DNA from: a virus
Strand: one strand, 5' to 3'
Virus record (IMG/VR): IMGVR_UViG_3300027534_000007
Span: 1 to 32,869 of that record
DNA: 32,869 nt
In this document: in pieces, positions 14,346-19,629 of the stretch
How positions within the stretch are numbered: the first letter of the stretch is position 1
How the letters are laid out: the number at the start of each line of letters is the position of its first letter
The notes under the pieces: generated by a model
What the model saw: only the letters and a program-made list of their open reading frames with translations
What the model was told of the DNA's origin: nothing
Databases searched by the model: none
Program-made: the position numbers and the translations under genes

Positions 14346-15590
14346 TCAGCAGAGTCCGTATGCAGACTCCCTGATCTTGCCACCCAAGGTCTGGGACAAC
14401 TTAGGGAACATTCCTGGCTTGCCATGGAGTTGGCTCAACAGGTCGTCCAGAAGGTAGCTGTCAGCCAGGTCAGCCAGGATCTCCTTGTACTGCCAGCGAA
14501 CCCAATTGATGTTGTTGGGGTGTGCCTTGAACTCGTCATGGATGGTGACAAGCTCGAAGGGCTGGTACTGGAGCATCCCGTTGATGATCCGAGCGAGGTG
14601 CTCGAGGTGCTGTTGGCTCAGCTTCTGGAGGTTCTCTGGCGTGAGGTGAGGCATGATCACAACATCCGGGACAGTACTTCTCTCGTACTGCTGGACGTAG
14701 TACCCGGCCTTACCATAGGGCATGGAGACTTCTCTCTTGGCTCCCATGATGCGTTCGAGCATCTCGATCTCGATCCACGCTGCTGCCTGTTCTGCGATCT
14801 CCCGATCGTAGTTGCAGCGACGGTGCATGCTCCTCAGCACATAAGCATCGACACTGTGGGTGACGTTGGCTGCGTTGGACAGGCCAGACTTCGAGCCCTG
14901 GTTTTCGTAGAACTCGTAGCTGAAGGTGGCATGGTCCAGCTCATCCACTTCGATGCGTGCCTCGACCTTCTTCATGACCTTGATGCGAGCATCGAAGCCG
15001 TCAGGCATCACCCAGGCATGCTGTAGGGCATAGGGTTGCCAGCTGGCCAGGAGATCCTGGAGCAGCTCCCAAGCACCTGGTGCAATGATCTGAGCCGCCT
15101 CGTAGAACGCAGCCAGCTCTGGAGTCTCGTCACCGAACAGGTTCTTGGGCTCTGCCTTGGAGCCGTAGAAGCTGGTCATCAGGGCCTGCTTGGCATCCTT
15201 GCGGTCTACGACTAGGTTGCCACCCAGGATGCCATTCATGACCTCTGTGCAGGTCGTATAGGCATCGGCTCGGACATTGGGATCAACCAAGCCTGTAGCC
15301 GTGGCACCAGCCTCGCAGCCGGTGAGCACGGACATCATTTGAATGCCTGAGCAAGTGCCATCCACACCGACCAGATGGCCAGTAGGGATGCCTTGCTGTG
15401 CTTTCCTGATGGCTTGAACAGCCTTCTGATACAGCGGACCGGTGTCGGCCGACTGAGACATGTACTCCAGATCATCGAGATGTTCTGTGGTCCATGCCAT
15501 GCGCTCTTCGAAGGTCAGCTTGTCCAGTCCGTACTGGGTAGCCGCATCGATGAGTAGGTATTGATAGCCGCTATAAAACTGCATACCCAT
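14346..15590 (-). CDS. phage RNA polymerase large (catalytic) subunit, T7-like (N4 gp16 / RNAP2 type)
   Basis: The 414-residue protein carries the catalytic half of a T7-type single-subunit RNAP. Motif A is VGVDGTCSGIQ (D77 corresponds to T7 D537). Motif B has R130-x3-K134 and Y142-G143, with the spacing of T7 R627/K631/Y639. Motif C is HDEF (H351, D352; T7 has HDSF). The N-terminal region of T7 RNAP is missing and supplied by the separate subunit encoded at 16042-16947, as in N4 RNAPII. In N4 this enzyme transcribes middle genes with an ssDNA-binding helper. Two small genes separate the subunits here. Confidence 0.95.
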   Translation of the reverse strand: MGMQFYSGYQYLLIDAATQYGLDKLTFEERMAWTTEHLDDLEYMSQSADTGPLYQKAVQAIRKAQQGIPTGHLVGVDGTCSGIQMMSVLTGCEAGATATGLVDPNVRADAYTTCTEVMNGILGGNLVVDRKDAKQALMTSFYGSKAEPKNLFGDETPELAAFYEAAQIIAPGAWELLQDLLASWQPYALQHAWVMPDGFDARIKVMKKVEARIEVDELDHATFSYEFYENQGSKSGLSNAANVTHSVDAYVLRSMHRRCNYDREIAEQAAAWIEIEMLERIMGAKREVSMPYGKAGYYVQQYERSTVPDVVIMPHLTPENLQKLSQQHLEHLARIINGMLQYQPFELVTIHDEFKAHPNNINWVRWQYKEILADLADSYLLDDLLSQLHGKPGMFPKLSQTLGGKIRESAYGLC

Positions 15591-15617
15591 GATGGGCTCC
15601 TTTGTTGGTTGGTTTAG

Positions 15618-15836
15618 TTAAGGCACATCAAGTACGAGTAGATGTGCACGGAAGGCAGTCGGAAAGAATTCTGGCTTGGCTTCTTTTAAACGGCCGTTGA
15701 GCATGATTCCCCATGTAGGAGAGTCAAGGAACGCACCCATATCAAGGCAGTAGTAGCCCTGATATTGGGTGAGATCATCTTCGTCATTGGCTTGTACAAA
15801 GGTGCCTTGTCGATACAGGTAGTACCTGGATTTCAT
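15618..15836 (-). CDS. hypothetical 72-residue protein lodged between RNAP subunits
   Basis: The product reads like a small beta-rich protein (MKSRYYLYRQGTFVQANDED, YYCLDMGAF). Its ATG overlaps the stop of the previous small gene (ATGA), so it is translated as part of the RNAP operon. It shares no visible RNAP motif, so it is not a missing RNAP segment. No family was recognised. Confidence 0.65.
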   Translation of the reverse strand: MKSRYYLYRQGTFVQANDEDDLTQYQGYYCLDMGAFLDSPTWGIMLNGRLKEAKPEFFPTAFRAHLLVLDVP

Positions 15837-16045
15837 GAGACCCCCAATAGAAGTAAGGCAAGCTGAAATTCTTTTGGAATGTCTTCAAAATTTCTAGGAC
15901 TCCATGAACCGTCAGGGTGGACGTAATTCAAATTCCAGTCTTCTTCTGTGGAATAGACAAAGACACGAAAGTACTTGTTTTTTATGGCCGGATCTTCCCA
16001 GTCAGGCACTTCTATGAGCTGTTGGTTGTGCCACACGTAGATCAT
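15833..16045 (-). CDS. hypothetical 70-residue protein lodged between RNAP subunits
   Basis: Begins MIYVWHNQQLIEVPDWEDP; tryptophan- and aromatic-rich, with a hydrophobic C-terminus (EFQLALLLLGVS). The ATG overlaps the stop of RNAP subunit 1 and the stop overlaps the next start. Its size and style resemble the neighbouring 72-residue protein, so the two may be diverged duplicates, but I cannot show this by eye. Confidence 0.65.
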   Translation of the reverse strand: MIYVWHNQQLIEVPDWEDPAIKNKYFRVFVYSTEEDWNLNYVHPDGSWSPRNFEDIPKEFQLALLLLGVS

Positions 16046-16947
16046 GGAGCACCCGTCACGATCTCTTCATTGGCCAGCTCGAGCTGTGCTTTCTTGAAGG
16101 CAGTACCCTGAGTTGTGATGTGATAGCCCATGGCATAGATCCGGCCGCGTTTATCCACCTTGTGAGTGAGATAGAACTTGTTGCCTTGCTGTGCCATCAG
16201 ACTATAGAACTCATAGCTCTGACGCTTGAATGCGTTCCACTGATCCGTCTGTTCCTGGTCCTTGAGCTCGAAGGTAGGCTCTTCCTCAACGGTGCTGAGG
16301 AAGTCTGTATCGAGCTTCAATGCCACCTTGTTCATCAGGTTGAGGACATCTAGGCAGATGTCTCCGTCATGATGGTTGCCGGTGCCAAGGATCAAAGAAT
16401 CATTGTGAGTCAGGTAGCCTGAGCTGTAGTTGTGGGTCAACTCCAGTGGTTCACATACCATGGGTGGCAGGTACTGAGAGTTCTCGATGAAGTTGATGAG
16501 GGTCTCAGGAAGAGGTATCCGAGAGACCACCATCAGACTGGCCATCTTGTCCTCTTTGCTGATGTCGAAGGCATCTGTTAGACAGAGCACTGCCATTAAC
16601 TCAGCCACCGTGGTGATGGCTTCTGTTCTGTCAGAGAACTGAAGTCGTGATGCAACCTGAGCTGATACCGAGGTAAACAGTTCAGGCTTCTGCGAGTACG
16701 CAATACCTACGAAGATGTCCATGACTAGGGCCTGAACATCCAGGTTCTCAAGCTGGGCAATCCTCTTCATCTTGGATTCGTAGTACTGGCCAGCTTTGTA
16801 CTTCTCGACCAGCTCGACACCTTGAATCAGCTTGGCTTGCATCTCAGGATGACCTTCGATAGCTGTTCTGATCTTGGCGTCGATGTGCTTGCGGTTGTAT
16901 CTCTGCTCGTTCATCTCCTGGAGAACGATCTGTCTCATGGTTTCCAT
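16042..16947 (-). CDS. phage RNA polymerase small (N-terminal) subunit, T7-like (N4 gp15 / RNAP1 type)
   Basis: The 301-residue protein ends with THKVDKRGRIYAMGYHITTQ followed by GTAFKKAQLELA, matching the T/DxxGR region of T7 RNAP (DWRGRVYA...NPQG..), which contacts the RNA-DNA hybrid. The upstream 260 residues correspond to the middle part of the T7 enzyme. Together with the 14346-15590 product it would form the heterodimeric polymerase of N4-like phages. The chain stops about 20 residues after this motif, where the catalytic subunit takes over. It is second in the operon behind hairpin promoter A. Confidence 0.93.
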   Translation of the reverse strand: METMRQIVLQEMNEQRYNRKHIDAKIRTAIEGHPEMQAKLIQGVELVEKYKAGQYYESKMKRIAQLENLDVQALVMDIFVGIAYSQKPELFTSVSAQVASRLQFSDRTEAITTVAELMAVLCLTDAFDISKEDKMASLMVVSRIPLPETLINFIENSQYLPPMVCEPLELTHNYSSGYLTHNDSLILGTGNHHDGDICLDVLNLMNKVALKLDTDFLSTVEEEPTFELKDQEQTDQWNAFKRQSYEFYSLMAQQGNKFYLTHKVDKRGRIYAMGYHITTQGTAFKKAQLELANEEIVTGAP

Positions 16948-16957
16948 TGATGTCCTC

Positions 16958-17329
16958 CTAGGGGTTGTATTTGATGAGGTGCACTGGCTTCTTCAGCTGG
17001 TGCATGTAGTCGACCATGTGCTTGGTGCCATTAGACTGGCCATCCCAGAAGGCCAAGAGACCATCTGAGAAGTTGCCCATCTGGGTATTCCTGATGAACC
17101 CGGCACGTTTGCCCAGGCCATCCCAGTTGGCTGGGAACTTGTAGAGCTTGATCTTGTGCTCGGTAGCAAACTGAACAGCGAGTGCATCTGCACCCCGTGC
17201 CATGCCTGAGACGATGCTCAAGGCCTTGTCCTGGAACTCCAGGTCTGACATTGCGTACAGCACACGGGTCAAGAGCTCGTAGTCTGCGAAGCCTCTGCTC
17301 CCAGCCACGATCAGTTTGAATTCGTTCAT
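16958..17329 (-). CDS. SLOG-fold protein (DUF2493/YspA-like)
   Basis: Starting at the ATG at 17329 (GGAGA seven bases upstream), the 123-residue product begins MNEFKLIVAGSRGFADYELL. It has the GSRG nucleotide-binding loop and the second motif VSGMARGADALAVQFA of the SLOG superfamily, followed by FPANWDGLGKRAGFIRN. Such proteins are thought to bind or cleave nucleotide-derived ligands. Small SLOG proteins are common in phages with unknown function. It is the first gene behind hairpin promoter A and is co-transcribed with RNAP subunit 1. An in-frame ATG at 17341 adds four residues. Confidence 0.88.
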   Translation of the reverse strand: MNEFKLIVAGSRGFADYELLTRVLYAMSDLEFQDKALSIVSGMARGADALAVQFATEHKIKLYKFPANWDGLGKRAGFIRNTQMGNFSDGLLAFWDGQSNGTKHMVDYMHQLKKPVHLIKYNP

Positions 17330-17365
17330 TGGTTTCTCCATGTTCTGGCAACAGCGCCAGCCCAT

Positions 17366-17376
17366 GGCCGGAGGCC
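17366..17376 (-). promoter_or_regulatory. hairpin promoter A (virion-RNAP type) for the SLOG-RNAP operon
   Basis: The + strand carries CATGGCC-GGA-GGCC: a 4-bp stem with a three-base GGA loop. In N4 the virion RNAP recognises a small hairpin on the template strand (P2 has AAGC-GGA-GCTT) and starts about 11 bases downstream of the loop centre. The + strand is the template for leftward genes, so orientation fits, with a start near 17360. It sits 37 bases before the SLOG gene and just after a terminator. Confidence 0.75.
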
Positions 17377-17415
17377 GAGACATGCTGTTGACTGTCTTGG
17401 CTGCGGTAGGTGTGA

Positions 17416-17449
17416 GAAAAAAACACCACCACTCCCGAAGGAGTGATGG
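17416..17449 (-). terminator. rho-independent terminator with UUCG loop
   Basis: Read leftward: CCATCACTCC, loop TTCG, GGAGTGGTGG, then TGTTTTTTT. The ten-pair stem includes one G-U pair. It lies 14 bases after the stop of the gene ending at 17463 and just before hairpin promoter A, closing one early transcription unit before the next starts. Confidence 0.9.
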
Positions 17450-17462
17450 TTTGGGGCTGGGA

Positions 17463-17735
17463 TCAGTCCAGTGCGAAGCCCGAGGTATCAGCAGGCAGCG
17501 CCGACTGGTACTCGATCTCCAGCTTGCTGAGGATCTGAGCAGCGCGGCTCGGATCTTCGTTCAGCCAGGCGAGCAGTGCCTTCTCGTTGCCTTTGCTCTC
17601 TTTGAGAGGGATAGCACCGAGTTTCTTGCGGCCACCATTCTTGGCAGGCAAGTAGAAGTTGAGGAAGCCCTGTGCCTTCCAGTTGTCGTTGGAAGGGGTA
17701 GCAGTAGCTTTGGTTACAGCGTTTTCGAAGGCCAT
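17463..17735 (-). CDS. conserved early protein of N4-like phages (90 residues, gp14-like position)
   Basis: From the ATG at 17735 (GGAGAAATCTC before it) the product begins MAFENAVTKATATPSNDNWK and continues AQGFLNFYLPAKNGGRKKLGA. The W-K-x-x-G-F-x-N-F-Y-L-P pattern with GG(R)RKLGAIPLKES recurs in small phage proteins, in N4-like phages just upstream of the RNAP genes (from memory). Function unknown. It forms its own unit: hairpin promoter B, gene, strong terminator, which suggests high early expression. Confidence 0.78.
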   Translation of the reverse strand: MAFENAVTKATATPSNDNWKAQGFLNFYLPAKNGGRKKLGAIPLKESKGNEKALLAWLNEDPSRAAQILSKLEIEYQSALPADTSGFALD

Positions 17736-17781
17736 GAGATTTCTCCAGTAAGAAAGGATTGAGGCAGGATTTGCCAGTCCA

Positions 17782-17794
17782 TGGGCGGAGCCCA
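17782..17794 (-). promoter_or_regulatory. hairpin promoter B (virion-RNAP type)
   Basis: TGGGC-GGA-GCCCA on the + strand: a perfect 5-bp stem with a GGA loop, preceded by CA as in the other four (CATG... pattern). Predicted leftward start near 17777, about 40 bases before the gene at 17735. Confidence 0.78.
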
Positions 17795-17900
17795 AGAACC
17801 GGACAAGCGGCGTACTCCAAGAGTTGAAGGGCAGGCGAGGCTACCCGACAAGCTTGGCTATGAGCAGTGAGGGATTTGTGAAACCGAAGGCTTGACTTGG

Positions 17901-18053
17901 TTAGCCGCGCCATGCCAAGAGCACGCCGATACCAGCAAAGATGACAAGCACAGCGATGGTGCACAGAGCATCAGTCCATGCTTCTTTGCGAGCAGCCTTG
18001 GCTTCATCAGCTGGGCTGTAGGTGTATGTGGAAGAGGTGTTGAGACGGGTCAT
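17901..18053 (-). CDS. small early membrane protein (50 residues)
   Basis: The ATG at 18053 opens a 50-codon frame ending TAA at 17901. The N-terminal half is polar (MTRLNTSSTYTYSPADEAKA), the C-terminal half one transmembrane segment (CTIAVLVIFAGIGVLLAWRG). AAGAAAGA stands before the start. Small membrane proteins transcribed first after infection are often host-takeover or superinfection-exclusion factors; here this is only inference from position. Confidence 0.65.
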   Translation of the reverse strand: MTRLNTSSTYTYSPADEAKAARKEAWTDALCTIAVLVIFAGIGVLLAWRG

Positions 18054-18071
18054 TAGAGATCTTTCTTTGGT

Positions 18072-18299
18072 TTAAGCATGCGCGTGCACATGCCAATGAG
18101 TTTGGTTGAAATGAGATACAGGGTAGAAGACCGCACGAAGGCCATGAGCAAGGAGAGCAGAGGTTGCAATGAGCGCGGCATCATGGTCATAGGCCTTGTA
18201 AGTTATCTGTAAGGGAGTTGCTTCGAGCACCTTGTCGATGTGATCTTCAAGGTAGTAGGAGATGTGAAGAGGTGGATAGGTGGGATGAATCGAGGCCAT
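18072..18299 (-). CDS. hypothetical early protein (75 residues), histidine-rich end
   Basis: Begins MASIHPTYPPLHISYYLEDH at 18299 and ends with FNQTHWHVHAHA, a histidine-rich tail that might bind metal. There is no clear Shine-Dalgarno; a TTG at 18305 overlapping the upstream stop is another possible start and would allow coupling. No family was recognised. Confidence 0.6.
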   Translation of the reverse strand: MASIHPTYPPLHISYYLEDHIDKVLEATPLQITYKAYDHDAALIATSALLAHGLRAVFYPVSHFNQTHWHVHAHA

Positions 18300-18301
18300 G
18301 A

Positions 18302-18490
18302 TCAAATACTTTTGTAAATGGTTGAAAGGACAGTGTGGATTGGAAGGCTTTCGTCTTCCCCTTTTTCAATAAGAAGAGCGCGGATAGCACTAGAGTAGTT
18401 ACACACCTCATAGAAGGCTTTGTACTCTTCTTCAGTCTCAAAGGTGAAGGTGAAGCTGATTGGTGAGAAAGGTGGTTTTGTGACCAGCAT
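18302..18490 (-). CDS. hypothetical early protein (62 residues)
   Basis: Starts behind an AGGAG, eight bases upstream. The product has a beta-like first half (SFTFTFETEEEYKAFYEVC) and a helical second half. Together with the adjacent small genes it is in the unit behind hairpin promoter C. Function unknown. Confidence 0.65.
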   Translation of the reverse strand: MLVTKPPFSPISFTFTFETEEEYKAFYEVCNYSSAIRALLIEKGEDESLPIHTVLSTIYKSI

Positions 18491-18493
18491 GGT

Positions 18494-18646
18494 TTACTCC
18501 TGGTTTGGTTGAATGCAGTCCAGCCGAACGTATTCAGCAATGACTGTGGAAGGCACCAGACGCAGCAGACGAGCAGCTTCCAGTGGTGATAGCCCAGCCC
18601 GATAGGCTAGGTAGATGTTGGACATTTGATGGGGAGAAGGTTTCAT
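18494..18646 (-). CDS. small early HTH-like protein (50 residues)
   Basis: From the ATG at 18646 (GGAGA upstream) the product reads MKPSPHQMSNIYLAYRAGLS then PLEAARLLRLVPSTVIAEYV. The segment GLSPLEAARLLRLVPSTVIAEY looks like a helix-turn-helix. It is the first gene behind hairpin promoter C, so it may be an early transcription regulator. The frame is open further upstream to 18691, but this would start inside the promoter hairpin. Confidence 0.65.
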   Translation of the reverse strand: MKPSPHQMSNIYLAYRAGLSPLEAARLLRLVPSTVIAEYVRLDCIQPNQE

Positions 18647-18690
18647 AGATGTCTCCGATGTAGAACAGGACAGCTGTTCTTTCCATCCCA

Positions 18691-18703
18691 TGCGCGGAGC
18701 GCA
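18691..18703 (-). promoter_or_regulatory. hairpin promoter C (virion-RNAP type)
   Basis: TGCGC-GGA-GCGCA on the + strand, a perfect 5-bp stem with a GGA loop and the CATG left flank. The predicted leftward transcript starts near 18686 and would encode the four small genes from 18646 to 17901. Confidence 0.8.
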
Positions 18704-18839
18704 ACATATCGGTGATGTATCGGTTTGGGTTGTGACTTGGATGGAGGTAATGGGATGGAGGTTTGCAGTGATCTGATACCCAGATGCACGTAATCACTAT
18801 TACCCTGAGCTGAGTTGGTACTCAGTCCAGCCTCACACA

Positions 18840-18852
18840 TGCGAGGAGCGCA
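18840..18852 (-). promoter_or_regulatory. hairpin promoter D (virion-RNAP type, imperfect stem)
   Basis: TGCG-AGGAG-CGCA on the + strand, the same as hairpin C except that the loop-closing pair is lost (A facing G). The CATG flank is kept. No convincing gene lies between D and C, so D may be a weak or tandem promoter for the same unit, or give a short leader RNA. Confidence 0.6.
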
Positions 18853-18910
18853 TCTCTTTCTACTTGGTAATCTGACTATCTCTGATGTGTAAATGTGTAA
18901 TGTGTAAAGA

Positions 18911-18936
18911 CCTAAGCTCCCCGAAGGGAGCGAAGG
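18911..18936 (-). terminator. probable terminator after the first early gene, UUCG loop
   Basis: Read leftward: GCTCCC, loop TTCG, GGGAGC, extended by CCT/AGG pairs across a small internal loop, then TCTTTACAC. The T-tract is weak, but the position directly after the stop at 18938 and the shared UUCG loop support it. Confidence 0.6.
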
Positions 18937-18937
18937 T

Positions 18938-19153
18938 TTACTTGGTGACAGCAGTGAGTTGTTTCTCGGTGACTCGTTGTTCTTTGAGCATGAGATTCAT
19001 CTTTGCTTGACGTTGGATGCGAGCTTCGTCTGCGAAGGCACCGGCTGATTCTTCTGCCCAGGTGGACAGGTGAACAGCAGCATTGGCAGTCTTCTCGAGT
19101 GCGATGAAGTAGGAAGTGATAGCGGCGAACAGTTGCTTGAACATTGCGAACAT
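18938..19153 (-). CDS. first leftward early protein (71 residues)
   Basis: The start at 19153 follows AAGGAGTCTCC. The N-terminus (MFAMFKQLFAAITSYFIALE) is amphipathic or hydrophobic, and the rest is a long helix with many alanines and charged residues (SAGAFADEARIQRQAKMNLM). It may associate with the membrane or form oligomers. It is the sole gene behind hairpin promoter E and is followed by a terminator, so it would be among the first proteins made. No family could be named. Confidence 0.7.
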   Translation of the reverse strand: MFAMFKQLFAAITSYFIALEKTANAAVHLSTWAEESAGAFADEARIQRQAKMNLMLKEQRVTEKQLTAVTK

Positions 19154-19181
19154 GATGGAGACTCCTTGAGGTTAATGGATG

Positions 19182-19193
19182 GGGTACGTACCC
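19182..19193. repeat. 12-bp perfect palindrome in the leader of the first early gene
   Basis: GGGTACGTACCC lies between hairpin promoter E and the gene at 19153. In leftward RNA it would form a stem right at the 5' end. It could also be a protein-binding site, because it is a perfect DNA palindrome. Confidence 0.6.
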
Positions 19194-19200
19194 AATACAT

Positions 19201-19211
19201 GCGCGGAGCGC
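19201..19211 (-). promoter_or_regulatory. hairpin promoter E (virion-RNAP type)
   Basis: GCGC-GGA-GCGC on the + strand with the CATG flank (the outermost T-T does not pair). Predicted leftward start near 19195. It is the outermost promoter of the early region and precedes the gene at 19153 by about 48 bases. Confidence 0.78.
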
Positions 19212-19326
19212 TAATGGGGGGGGGGGTAGTTGGAGAAATCAGCCCAGGGGCTGATAGTCCTACCTTCGTACCCCTCTGCAAAAAATCCCAAAACCCCACT
19301 GCCTATTTTTTAAGCAGTATTTTCTG

Positions 19327-19332
19327 TACAAT
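19327..19332 (+). promoter_or_regulatory. possible host-type -10 element for the tRNA-like gene
   Basis: TACAAT (5 of 6 matches to TATAAT) lies ten bases before the tRNA start, which fits a transcript starting at or just before the tRNA. No good -35 box is seen at the right distance, so the assignment is weak. Confidence 0.4.
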
Positions 19333-19341
19333 CCGACCCAT

Positions 19342-19426
19342 GGATGCGTAGACCCGTAAGGAGCGGGAGCTGCCTGTAAAGCAGTTGTCTATGGCCCACT
19401 TGGCTCGATACCAAGAGCATCCACCA
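19342..19426 (+). tRNA. tRNA-Tyr (anticodon GTA), slightly non-canonical
   Basis: 85 bases, the length of bacterial tRNA-Tyr. Acceptor GGATGCG/AGCATCC pairs at six of seven positions; discriminator A; encoded CCA. D-arm CCCG-TAAGGAG-CGGG; anticodon arm GCTGC-CTGTAAA-GCAGT with GTA at 19376-19378; a 13-base variable region as in class II tRNA-Tyr; T-arm CTTGG-CTCGATA-CCAAG. Deviations are the G-A at the seventh acceptor pair, two extra bases before the D stem, and C in place of the first T of the T-loop. It could be a working tRNA or a tRNA-like RNA. Confidence 0.78.
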
Positions 19427-19551
19427 ATTCCCCAGTAAATGTGAAGGGATTGGTTTCTCCATAAAATGCGGCTTGTCCGCTCCCCCCACCCCCGGTTCCC
19501 ATGGCTTCGCCCCTTTTATATATAAGGGTTCGACTCTTGTAAGTTTTATGT

Positions 19552-19578
19552 AAGGCTCCTTTATAGGGGCCTTTTTTA
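19552..19578 (+). terminator. rightward rho-independent terminator
   Basis: AAGGCTCC, loop TTTATA, GGGGCCTT, followed by TTTTATTT; eight pairs with one G-U. It would end the tRNA transcript and insulate the late promoter immediately downstream. Confidence 0.88.
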
Positions 19579-19589
19579 TTTGGTTCTAC

Positions 19590-19595
19590 TATACT
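19590..19595 (+). promoter_or_regulatory. probable late promoter -10 element
   Basis: TATACT (5 of 6 matches to the sigma70 -10) about 35 bases before the first late gene, after the terminator. No recognisable -35 hexamer lies 16-18 bases upstream. N4 late promoters are weak sigma70 promoters activated by the phage SSB, so a poor -35 would fit, but the site is not proven. Confidence 0.45.
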
Positions 19596-19629
19596 CAGCC
19601 TATACGCTAACTAAAAGGAAGAAGGCTGT

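Larger units (their letters stand above)
19212..19629. other. divergent control region between early (leftward) and late (rightward) genes
   Basis: This gene-free stretch holds, in order, an eleven-G tract (19216-19226), a possible -10 element TACAAT (19327-19332), a tRNA-Tyr-like gene (19342-19426), a C-rich segment (19482-19500), a rightward terminator (19552-19578) and a probable late promoter. In N4 the early and late starts are at opposite genome ends, so this segment corresponds to the place where N4-type ends would meet. No long direct repeat is visible within the window. Confidence 0.6.

Noticed and set aside
18643-18840. A 65-codon frame on the minus strand between hairpins D and C
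   Set aside because: Its ATG is the CATG of hairpin D itself and it runs across hairpin C; the product looks random and there is no Shine-Dalgarno.
19524-19545. AGGGTTCGACTC as a T-arm of a second tRNA
   Set aside because: The stem pairs poorly, no CCA or matching acceptor 5' strand is present, and the stretch merges into the terminator.
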